This document shows positions 51,801 through 60,004 of a DNA stretch of 64,000 nt, piece after piece. The notes beneath the pieces were generated by a model. That model saw nothing but the letters and a program-made list of their open reading frames with translations. It was not told the origin of the DNA and ran no database searches. A program made the translations under genes and the position numbers. Position 1 is the first letter of the stretch, and every line of letters begins with the position of its first letter. Source of the DNA: UBA5158 sp040389045 (GTDB taxonomy: Bacteria > Pseudomonadota > Gammaproteobacteria > DSM-16500); assembly GCA_040389045.1 (NCBI GenBank), contig JAZKAT010000025.1:1-64000 (forward strand), given 5' to 3'.

Positions 51801-54800
51801 TTTCCCGCTACGTTCTTTGGCGTCGATTTCCAGATTTAAGCGCGTATGCAAAAATTGATGGACGCCATTGCTGAATGAAGAATCTGAACTCTCGCGATGG
51901 AGTATTTTGACTCTGGCAACCTGCACCGGAATCGATTGCCCTTCGCGCACGATATGGGTATCGCGTACCACAAAATCTTCGCCGGCTACTAACTGACTGG
52001 CGGTATAAGCGGAATCAATCCATTTATCCAATTGCACATCAGTGATTTTGGAAAACTTTGTTTTCTCGGCATTTTTTAATTTAGTATGTTTAATGACGAA
52101 TTGTTTTAACGCTTTAATATCCTGCTTGGTGGTTAAGGGATTTTCTTTATTCAAAAATTCTTTGCTGGCGACAAATTCTAAAATAATCGGATAAAGCCAT
52201 TCATTTGGATTAAAATGGGGATCAAATGATTCATCCAGGCTGGTTGCAAATCGAAACTGCGTGGTATTATCCAGCGCGGTAAAATCCGATTCATCTAAAA
52301 TACAGGAAACTTTGTCGGGCAGCTTGTGGTGGAATAAATCGCATTGCTGCTGGAATAAAGCTAACTCTGAGACATCCGAATAATTAATGCCATCTTGTTT
52401 ATAAGCATCAGCCTTGGTTTTGGCGCGTATCAAATGTGTACCAATACCAAGATACTCATAAAAATCGTTAAATTCTTCCAAGTCACGGGCCGCCAATTCC
52501 ATGTTTGAACTAAGGACATCCACCGCGCCGCCTTCCATCCATTTTGATGCCGCGAACAAGCCTGTGATACCGCCCTTGCCTTCACCGGTGCGTATTTCTG
52601 AATAAATGTTTCCACCTTGCAGCATGACATTTAATAAACTTAATACTTGAGTAGAATAGGGTAATTTCCCGGTGGTGCGATACATTGCTATACGCGCCAG
52701 CGCGACAAATTCTAATTTAGCAAGATTGATTTCTTCGGCGCTGTAATCCTTAGGATTACTAATCATTGCCCGATAATGTTTAATTAAATTCTGTAACTGT
52801 TGCTTAGTTAATTTCAAGGCGGGTTTTTGATAAGCTTTTTTATCTTTACCTGCGGGGAAGGTAGCACTTATTCCCGGCACGGATAAATTATGCGTACGTC
52901 CAATGCTATTAACAAAAACCATCTGCTGCATTAGTTTTTTTCTATGGGTGTAAAATAAGGGGTTTTTGACATCACGCGACAAATCACGTATCGCATCAAT
53001 ACGCTGATCTATGCCGCTCATATCAAATAATTTATCCACATTTTCTGGCTTGGCAAGCAAACCAGGGGGATCAAGTTCATAGTTATCAATAAATTTTTGT
53101 CTATCTTTTGCATTATCAATTTCAAAAAATTGTTTTAACTTGGCTAATTTTGGATAAGGGCGTTTTTGGTATAATTTGTTTAATTCATCGAATTCAGGGG
53201 TGCCGCTTAATTCTTTTAATTGATTAAGAATATCCTGGTTTTCAATTAATGCTTTCGCATCAGACTCTTGTTCAAGACAGGAATAAGTCAGAATTCTGGT
53301 AAAATCAGCACGACGTGTCGCCGCCACATCTTCCAAAACAGTTTCAGAAATTTCCAAGAATGCAGCTAAATGATCTCGCAAGCCATGGAAATAAATTTGT
53401 TTAATTTCAGCATTATCACCCAGCATGTGCGCCATACCGTTGATAGCGGTGATAACCCGCTTGTCGGTGTTTTCTTTATAGTAAGATTCCAGCAAATTAA
53501 AACAATCATTTAAAATTGGCGGATGCTGGTCTTTAATCTTTTTTAGCATTTTAATTAAATCTTCAATAATTGAAGGGTCTTTGGCATTCGTGACTATATC
53601 GATTAATTTGGCACGCTGGGTCAGGTTCAATTCTTTTAATTCAATTACCTGGCAAATATATCTAGTCAATTGCTCAACGTTAGCCGGTTTATCGTCAAGC
53701 GCAGCAAACGCGTTATCAGCAAAAATACTTTTTAATAAACTCGCCGGAATAAAACTTACTTCCAGCAAATTAACTGACGCCATAATGCGTTGCAGTTGTG
53801 TCGGCGTGAATTGATTGGCCCTGGGTGAATTAATCAGAAAATCGATAGTTAAATCGGGCCAGCGGTTACGCAATTGCAGCAAGCTGCCAAATAGTTCATT
53901 CACGCTATTAGCATATTGAGTCAGAATTACAATATTATTACCAATACTGTCATATCTATTGGCCAGGGCCGGCTCAGGAAATTTAGACTTCAATAAAATG
54001 GTTAATTGGGGAAACTGCACCGTTGCTGAATTGACACTGCCTAAAATAGCCTCTTTCGCCACGGCCATTACTTTTTCGTAGACCACCGTGTCTTTAACAA
54101 TATTCCACATCATTTTGTTTTTCTTGATTGCCTGTTGTTCTATTTCAAACATTTTCTTTTGAATATTTTTAGCCAGGTCTTGTTGTAAATCTTCATCCTC
54201 TAACGGCGGAATATTATAATCATTTAATATGGCATTGAAATCATCCAGGCTTTTTTGCATCGCGCTTGCATAATCTAATTGTGTAGCAACAATATTACTT
54301 GCCAGATTAAATTTGCAATCAGGAAGTTGCGCTGCCAACAGTGGAAATATTTCGCGTTGATCATTCTTTTTTACTACTGCATTTAAAGCTTTATTTAAAT
54401 CTTCAAGCGCAGGGAGTTTTGTATGGTCAGTTTTATCTTTACTGGTATCAATCGATGCTAGGGTCTTGATTATTTCCGCGTAAGTCGGTTGCAATTTTAT
54501 TTGCTTAAGCAGGGTTATTAATTCATCCACGCGCGCCATGACGAAAGGTTCTTGTAAACTGGCGGCTATTTTTGCCAGATAATCGATATTTACAGGGTCA
54601 AAATTCTGCAGGCGTTCAAAAAACGAAATAAAATGATCCGCAGCCAAATGCTGGGTATTCTGGTTCCAAAGCGTGAACGATTCTAAAGTCGCGACAGAAT
54701 TTTGGCTAGCCAGCATGGTCAGAGTGGGCTTAATGTCCAGGGTGCTGGTCGCAAGTAATTTTACGATACTCGTCAACTCATCCAGATTAGGTTTGTCTTG

Positions 54801-57800
54801 CCAGTTATCTATTTCCTCAATCACTGCAGTTAAGACCTCTTCAATTTTAGGAGTATCTTGTTCTGCAATAAATGAAAACAGGGGAATAGGATCTTGTGGC
54901 AAACAACCCCGGTCACCCGTCGTTGCCACCGCCAATAATGCTAATAATTTTGTATTAATTGCCAGGGGAAACTGTTGTTCGCGCAAACTGGCTATCAGTT
55001 CGACGTAGTATTGATACGTACTATTGATACGGGCGGCACCGCCTAAATAACGGTGGAATAGAATAATCGGATAATCCAGATTATCCACTTTTGGTGACAA
55101 GGCTACTTTAGCCAGGTCAGCAAAATCAATTCGGTAAGTAAGGTTTAACTCTTCTCTTTGTAAAATATTCTTTTCAAATTGGTCATTAAATTTATCGGGC
55201 GATAAACCCATTGCCGGATGAAAATAGTGGAAATTTAACCAGCGGCCCGCATACCATGCACCTGCTTCATGAAAAGATAAGCCCTTCATATTTTCTAATT
55301 GATCAACAAGGTTACGTGGATTTACTTTGCTGAGAATGCCTAGCATACGATCTAAACCCACCTGCATATTGTTGCAATCTTCTATCGGGCAGACAAAGGG
55401 CAAGGTGATATTCGCTTCTCGCAACCGCTTTAGAAAATATTGAAAAGCATCGTATAGTTGCGCCAGATCCATAGGAGAACCCATTCTGGCTTGCTGACTC
55501 ACCATTGTTAGCCACCAGGTTTTTTCTACCGATGACATGTTTGGTAAATCAGCCATGACTTTTAAATTATTTTCGGTAAGCACGTTTTTAATGTTACTTC
55601 TATCGTGGATAAAGCATTCTTTAAAATGAATATAGAGCGCCTCGTCTTTAGCTTTCATCTGCTTTAATGCTTCCAGCAACACTTGTAAACCCTGAGCACC
55701 ATCGGTATATAAAATCTTCACTAAAGAAAGAGTGCAATTTGGTGGTGTAAAATAATTAATATACGTATTCGTTAAATCTTCTAAAACCCAACCATAGTCT
55801 AGTTGAAATTTTGCCTGGTCCTGTCCAGATTTATTGAGCAATCCGTTAATCAATTTGTTCAAGTCAGGCAAAGTCCATCTCCGATATTCTAATTCCTTAT
55901 TTATAACCGATTCACCGGTATCATCTGGTAGAAATACCCGTTGATCACCTAACATGGCTTGATCCAGCGGCACTGAGGAAATTTTTACAGTTAACGGTGA
56001 TTGATTTTTATTTTCGACAAATTTAGTCTCATCAAAACATAAGACAAATTTTTCTTGATATTGCTGAACAAAAAAACCTTCCGGTAAATTATCCATATTT
56101 ATACCGTAAAGAAAATATTGCGGAACCGTATGTATTTTACTAATTGCGCTTTGGGTGACATATTTAATTGTTTTAGGCAAAAATGGTTTTATGCCAAAAA
56201 CATCTTGCCACACTGCTTCTTTATCCCCATCTTTGCCTTTGTGACCCGTCACCTTTTGCTTTCCAAAACCGATTATCAAGTCTGACATATAGTCATTTGC
56301 TTGATATTTTTCATAATCGATCAAATCTTCACCTTGAAAATCACCGCTTGAATCATCTATTTCCGCCTGGCTTTGCTCTTGAATCTGTATTTGTTGCTGC
56401 ACTTCTTGTTGCAATTGGGTTTGTAATTGATGTTGCTGCTGTAACTCCTGCTGCTGGTCAACATTGATTTCGGTATTTAAATTCTGCCTGATATCAAAAT
56501 TTTGTAATTTGTAAGGTCGGATATTTCTACTTTTTCTTGCCGATGCCTCATCAATAACTTCTATTGGCGTGACAATAACACTAGGTTCTACTTTGTTACC
56601 CAACAACTGTTTTATATTTTTTGTTCTAATATTATCAACAACTTGATTTTCGAACGCTATTTGCCTGGTAGTATCAGCGCCAGAAGGAGTTTCAAAAGTT
56701 ACTATGTTTAAACAAATGTCATGCTTTTTATATAAAGCTATCAATTCATCGTACTGATCCGCAGTAAAAGCCAAGCGCCCCAACTCATTATCAGTTAGCT
56801 TTAATCGTAAGAAATTTACGCTGGGATACCTTGATCCCACAATTTCAATAAACTTTTTCAAAACGGTAAATGCTTCAGGTGTGAATTGATTCAGCGTTAA
56901 ATCAATCGCAGTAAATGGAAAATAATGTTCTTGCTCACACCACTTATTAAGTGTTTCCAACTGAGCTAAAGCTGCTTTTCCGTCTGGATCAGCATCACGT
57001 TGGTAGGAACTTAATGCCAGATTTTTAAGATGAAAACCTCCATCACGATTTTGAAAAAAATCTTTATTGCTATTTAAATATTTTAATAATTCTTCCAGGT
57101 ATCTTGGCGCAATCTTTTCTACACTGTCATTCACCGCACTGGTAAAATTATAATCGTGATTACCGCTTGTATATAAATTTAAAGTTTCTAATGCAGACAA
57201 TTGATCTTTATAAATAGCGCCATTAGAAATTCTTTGGCGCCATAAATCCTGCCAGGGGTTTTCATCTTTTTCGATTTTTACATTAAGAATATTAATGAGT
57301 TCGTTACGATTATTAATTAAAATAAGTTCCTGACTGACTGTATGCTCCAATTCCGCTGCATCAATATTGAATTTTGTTTTTAACAAATTAAATTGCTGGT
57401 TAAAAAACTTTATGTTTTCGGCACCTTCCAGCGCTTTAATATTTATGATGGATACTTCCGGGAATTCATATTTATCAATCAACCTGGCCAGGGCAATCAT
57501 CTTGGCGCGGCTGGCTACTTTAGTATCCGCTGGACTAAATATTTCAGTTAAATCCAACGTGATTGACTTGCTGACAATAGCTTCTTTAAATTTTTCTTCC
57601 AATAACTTTAATTCTTCGGTAGCCGCCTCTTCAATTTCTTTTAACTCTTTCAACTCAGCAGGAGATATTTTTTCTGGCACCCGATTAGGTTTCATCTTTG
57701 CTACGTGTTCGACAAAGTCATGCAAATACTCCGCATTGATTTTTCCACCTACTACAATCTTACTATCAATTTTTGCCTCTTTTAACGCTGCCGTGGATAG

Positions 57801-58493
57801 TTCAATTCCGCCTAATAAGGCACGATAAAAAATACCGCGTAGCTTGTCAGCAGTGACATCCACTAAATTTCTTAATTCATTAAAGTGAGTGTTATTAACA
57901 ACAGGCAATTGATCCACCAGATTTTTGAATGCCTGATAGCCACAACTCCAGCTGTCCGCATGTTGCAACGGCGCTACATTCGGCTCTGCCATATCAAACG
58001 TCAATTTAAAACCTGGAAAAGCTCGATAGGCTTTAGGCGGCGACCCGGCCACAGTTTCCTGGTAATTTATCGCTTTCGTTAATTCAGATTTTATTTTTTC
58101 CTGCTCTATGGAAGACATGTGCAAACTATCACGAAATACAATGTTGATTTCACGCGTAGTGGGATCAACATTCAGCATTGCGCTTACCCAATGACTGCCC
58201 TGGCTGGAAATGTCACCCGAACTGCCTTTATTTAACAGTAATGAAATAGAATAGGGGGTATTGGCAACATGTTTTTTACGTTTGAAATGCAGAATGGTGC
58301 CAATGTCTAACGGATTTAAGCGAGTAATTGAAATATTTTCTTTAATACCACACACCGTGGCCATGCGTTCAAGATCAACATCAGTCAACCATTCCTGACC
58401 GTGAATTTTTCCGGCGAGAAATTTTTCTGCAATGCCCAAATTATTTTTGTCAGCATGCAATGCCGCCAGTGAACTTGAATCTGCATTTAACAT
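48822..58493 (-). CDS. Giant protein: CE-clan Ub/Ubl protease domain plus SecA-like DEAD motor
   Basis: 3223 residues, one open frame. N-terminal CE-clan (Ulp1/SENP/deubiquitinase) pattern: H101 in GSHWVSAML, D122 in FRDSL, Q177 and nucleophile C184 in SWSCGYQAF. A poorly defined part with possible leucine-rich-repeat character follows (to about 640), then a Gln-rich coiled linker (about 675-712) and long helical repeats (about 750-1900). Residues about 1900-2500 resemble the SecA motor: RTGEGKG (Walker A, K1973), LDESDF (D2067), LTGT (2263-2266), TPMLGRGNDF and GRAGR (2436-2440). The last 700 residues are helical with a basic tail. It is not the housekeeping SecA: SecB-binding and preprotein cross-linking parts are not seen. 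No signal peptide. GAGGG precedes the ATG. I infer a secreted effector or toxin acting on host ubiquitin-like proteins. Confidence 0.85.
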   Translation of the reverse strand: MLNADSSSLAALHADKNNLGIAEKFLAGKIHGQEWLTDVDLERMATVCGIKENISITRLNPLDIGTILHFKRKKHVANTPYSISLLLNKGSSGDISSQGSHWVSAMLNVDPTTREINIVFRDSLHMSSIEQEKIKSELTKAINYQETVAGSPPKAYRAFPGFKLTFDMAEPNVAPLQHADSWSCGYQAFKNLVDQLPVVNNTHFNELRNLVDVTADKLRGIFYRALLGGIELSTAALKEAKIDSKIVVGGKINAEYLHDFVEHVAKMKPNRVPEKISPAELKELKEIEEAATEELKLLEEKFKEAIVSKSITLDLTEIFSPADTKVASRAKMIALARLIDKYEFPEVSIINIKALEGAENIKFFNQQFNLLKTKFNIDAAELEHTVSQELILINNRNELINILNVKIEKDENPWQDLWRQRISNGAIYKDQLSALETLNLYTSGNHDYNFTSAVNDSVEKIAPRYLEELLKYLNSNKDFFQNRDGGFHLKNLALSSYQRDADPDGKAALAQLETLNKWCEQEHYFPFTAIDLTLNQFTPEAFTVLKKFIEIVGSRYPSVNFLRLKLTDNELGRLAFTADQYDELIALYKKHDICLNIVTFETPSGADTTRQIAFENQVVDNIRTKNIKQLLGNKVEPSVIVTPIEVIDEASARKSRNIRPYKLQNFDIRQNLNTEINVDQQQELQQQHQLQTQLQQEVQQQIQIQEQSQAEIDDSSGDFQGEDLIDYEKYQANDYMSDLIIGFGKQKVTGHKGKDGDKEAVWQDVFGIKPFLPKTIKYVTQSAISKIHTVPQYFLYGINMDNLPEGFFVQQYQEKFVLCFDETKFVENKNQSPLTVKISSVPLDQAMLGDQRVFLPDDTGESVINKELEYRRWTLPDLNKLINGLLNKSGQDQAKFQLDYGWVLEDLTNTYINYFTPPNCTLSLVKILYTDGAQGLQVLLEALKQMKAKDEALYIHFKECFIHDRSNIKNVLTENNLKVMADLPNMSSVEKTWWLTMVSQQARMGSPMDLAQLYDAFQYFLKRLREANITLPFVCPIEDCNNMQVGLDRMLGILSKVNPRNLVDQLENMKGLSFHEAGAWYAGRWLNFHYFHPAMGLSPDKFNDQFEKNILQREELNLTYRIDFADLAKVALSPKVDNLDYPIILFHRYLGGAARINSTYQYYVELIASLREQQFPLAINTKLLALLAVATTGDRGCLPQDPIPLFSFIAEQDTPKIEEVLTAVIEEIDNWQDKPNLDELTSIVKLLATSTLDIKPTLTMLASQNSVATLESFTLWNQNTQHLAADHFISFFERLQNFDPVNIDYLAKIAASLQEPFVMARVDELITLLKQIKLQPTYAEIIKTLASIDTSKDKTDHTKLPALEDLNKALNAVVKKNDQREIFPLLAAQLPDCKFNLASNIVATQLDYASAMQKSLDDFNAILNDYNIPPLEDEDLQQDLAKNIQKKMFEIEQQAIKKNKMMWNIVKDTVVYEKVMAVAKEAILGSVNSATVQFPQLTILLKSKFPEPALANRYDSIGNNIVILTQYANSVNELFGSLLQLRNRWPDLTIDFLINSPRANQFTPTQLQRIMASVNLLEVSFIPASLLKSIFADNAFAALDDKPANVEQLTRYICQVIELKELNLTQRAKLIDIVTNAKDPSIIEDLIKMLKKIKDQHPPILNDCFNLLESYYKENTDKRVITAINGMAHMLGDNAEIKQIYFHGLRDHLAAFLEISETVLEDVAATRRADFTRILTYSCLEQESDAKALIENQDILNQLKELSGTPEFDELNKLYQKRPYPKLAKLKQFFEIDNAKDRQKFIDNYELDPPGLLAKPENVDKLFDMSGIDQRIDAIRDLSRDVKNPLFYTHRKKLMQQMVFVNSIGRTHNLSVPGISATFPAGKDKKAYQKPALKLTKQQLQNLIKHYRAMISNPKDYSAEEINLAKLEFVALARIAMYRTTGKLPYSTQVLSLLNVMLQGGNIYSEIRTGEGKGGITGLFAASKWMEGGAVDVLSSNMELAARDLEEFNDFYEYLGIGTHLIRAKTKADAYKQDGINYSDVSELALFQQQCDLFHHKLPDKVSCILDESDFTALDNTTQFRFATSLDESFDPHFNPNEWLYPIILEFVASKEFLNKENPLTTKQDIKALKQFVIKHTKLKNAEKTKFSKITDVQLDKWIDSAYTASQLVAGEDFVVRDTHIVREGQSIPVQVARVKILHRESSDSSFSNGVHQFLHTRLNLEIDAKERSGKKFPIEPEKTYLASKSAKNFIDYYMRRGNVLGLTGTVGSENEIMEMRKNYGFKFYKIPPHKPLVRKDHAPIFARRQRKGWFWLQKETAQEAHLRTILEQAKEFRRKGQPELAFCDGVKSSQTLYDYLLQKLGPNKLQLFNGEQLNVREKDLTDSAGLSEEITVTTPMLGRGNDFKPHYENGDPVLEGLAVIDTFISPDRDYGQKIGRAGRNNARGDTVLVVSEDEFKKYGMPVPRNQADLELAIEKIKALLNNENFKQRRERQLFADVKDQFFNQYVFNCRNLKANVENFYQHLGAKGASETWQPLQHLCHLLWEQFLNKIDSRWNELVVELHNDLGKLPVAEKDALEKKWLQEKTLVLTEFANKEWALTLTAIELTSNEKLSSDYAAASKRIEESRKQPLDAEVAALVIPDVKLATYQAQAFTSPPVPIYEEVPVNLTYNSLDATQVNADEVYLSLTDSKEPDVKANAFFNELNIIYSKLFKNGPQASGFGLVTIAQVSLRKLLNDYHNNYKMHTEGQNQTSTLALYFRLMESISKYGDEQFKRAAYDIYTDHVHTYGNDGNYVHLMANNMFTMRNAGALPADAAIDSQELLGMSEEQVWEELRAYAENKLEGYAWSLFKSDDRSKALASLKLQLTKIDESHDTPSQKIASLIEKVNEASIAAAASDLHQDRQKGSWSIFSYRNTDGSRFQNILTKITDKAMSFAQVMPESNLKNEESIAYFAKILGQLLERTDLIKVRNHDIISQLRADHDFRDAIFRLETNANKLDSQKDLLFIYQRLHVYLKKFNDSKERNNSINAYTNFMTEVLGRLEKFQFAQETKELASGPAKDNFYSSNTFILRKNIQSAIEALLQKDHIAKKNINLTKYANILPGNGVEVRLAPSVLFEIERCLKLQFPQVKSIDLVKSKTSYAKDRLTAGFILTFKNNEVFNVPIVVNSFSKAQGKNDFVFVEWPEIKAESVAPVKSKRISRSAAVAPYTPPSVSPKNIRKKS

Positions 58494-58560
58494 CCCAAAC
58501 CCTCGCGTGATTGGTTGTTAGGGCTAAATCCCTTTTGGCTTCTGTTGGCACACTATTAAT

Positions 58561-58589
58561 AGTATAAAATATATACCTTAAGATGTCAT
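58561..58589 (-). promoter_or_regulatory. Sigma-70 promoter of the giant gene
   Basis: On the minus strand, ATGACA (58584-58589) and TATACT (58561-58566) separated by 17 bases, each with one mismatch to consensus. The ATG is about 63 bases downstream. Shows that the giant gene has its own promoter. Confidence 0.65.
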
Positions 58590-58670
58590 TAAGAGAAAAA
58601 AAGATACATAAGGTTAACGCATTGAATTTTATGTATAAATATTGATCAAAATAGAGTTTTGGGCTAGGAG

Positions 58671-58685
58671 TCATTCCCGCGCAGG
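58671..58685. repeat. Family A half-repeat, right border of giant gene
   Basis: TCATTCCCGCGCAGG, 15 bases identical and in the same orientation as 48799-48813. The right half of the palindrome is missing here too. Confidence 0.85.
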
Positions 58686-58747
58686 AAAATAGAATTAGGT
58701 CCGCTTTCTGATATAATCATTAAACAGTCTCCTGCCCGGAAAACTAA

Positions 58748-59974
58748 ATGAGAACTCAAAATAAGAACCAGGTGCGCGTAAGCCCTTTAGGATTATTAAT
58801 TTGTTGTGTCGCATTACTTGCCATTGCCTTTTCCATTACCTTACGCGTTGAACCCACCGCTTTATATAATAGTTTATTATCAGAAATGCACACTAGTCCC
58901 CAGGCATTGAATGAATTGAATGCCCATTACCAATATTCTTTGATTGCTGCTCTCGTAGTCGCCGGTATCGTCGTGGATATCCTGGGGCTGCGCTTGACTC
59001 TGTCACTGGCGTTAATCGTCGCCATTTGCGGTAATTATCTTTTTGCCGGCGCCGATTCAATGGCAACGATTAGTAACAGCCGCATTTTAATTGGTTATGC
59101 ACATCCTTTTATTTTAATCAGCGTATTAACACTAGGAACACTGTGGTTGCCGCGCCGGCATTTTGCATTTTTCGTTGGCTTGGTATTTGCAACTTTATTA
59201 CTGTTGCCAAATTACGTTACGCCTTATCTTGCTAGCATTAGCACCCGCGCCGAATTACACCAGTTCACGTTGCTGATTAATTGTGTAGGCACCGCCATTA
59301 TTTTATTTATCCTGTTTAGTCTACGCGCTGGTAAAAACCAAACTTTTGAAAAAGCCAAATTCAAAGAAATCTTTGTGCCATTAAAGCAACACCAAATCTG
59401 GTTAATCGCATTTGTCTCCTTGCTGGGCTGGGTACCTAACACTTTTTTATTAAATTATGGCACGACTTATCTACAAGCGAACTTTCATATGTGGCTAAAA
59501 ATCGCCAATGAAACGGTAAAAATAGCATTTTCCTGTTTTGCACTAGGCGCGGTCACGACCGGACTCTTTGCTGGCTTAATGGAAAAACACCGCTTTGTGG
59601 TGACCACCGGCTATTTATTAGCAGCACTTATTTTTAGCACGGTGATATTTACCTCTGATTTGACTATTTCAGTGATTTCAACCCTGTTATTTTTGGCGGG
59701 TATTTTGGCCAGTGTGGCGGTTATTTGTTACGCTTATGCCTATGATTATTGCACTCCCGGGCGTACCGGTATAACATTCGGCCTGGTGGCGTGTATCACC
59801 ACTATAGGCAATACGTTAATGGCGAAATTAATCGGCGAGTTACTGGAGAAATATGCCAACCATCCTGCCGCCACCATACCCTGGCACTGGATAGTTGCAC
59901 TGGTTCCATTGTCATTAGTGATCGGAGCAATAATTGCCACCTCATTACGTAAACCTCCCTACGTAGACCTGTAA
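58748..59974 (+). CDS. Major facilitator superfamily transporter
   Basis: 408 residues with 12 hydrophobic helices in two halves; the central cytoplasmic loop is KNQTFEKAKFKEIF. After helix 2 the short loop VDILGLRLTL replaces the common G-x-L-a-D-r-x-G-R motif. Similar in size to Legionella Pht-type amino-acid or sugar-phosphate carriers, but the substrate cannot be told. GGAAAA before ATG. Followed after 30 bases by a TolC-like gene; the pair is not a standard efflux operon because no periplasmic adaptor is present. Confidence 0.8.
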   Translation: MRTQNKNQVRVSPLGLLICCVALLAIAFSITLRVEPTALYNSLLSEMHTSPQALNELNAHYQYSLIAALVVAGIVVDILGLRLTLSLALIVAICGNYLFAGADSMATISNSRILIGYAHPFILISVLTLGTLWLPRRHFAFFVGLVFATLLLLPNYVTPYLASISTRAELHQFTLLINCVGTAIILFILFSLRAGKNQTFEKAKFKEIFVPLKQHQIWLIAFVSLLGWVPNTFLLNYGTTYLQANFHMWLKIANETVKIAFSCFALGAVTTGLFAGLMEKHRFVVTTGYLLAALIFSTVIFTSDLTISVISTLLFLAGILASVAVICYAYAYDYCTPGRTGITFGLVACITTIGNTLMAKLIGELLEKYANHPAATIPWHWIVALVPLSLVIGAIIATSLRKPPYVDL

Positions 59975-60004
59975 TATCCGCAGACCCAGTTTGGACTAAC
60001 TACC

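Noticed and set aside
48822..58493. Reading the giant gene as the housekeeping SecA translocase
   Set aside because: The motor motifs are SecA-like, but the size, the N-terminal protease pattern, the changed Walker A and the absence of preprotein-binding and C-terminal zinc motifs show that it is a different protein.
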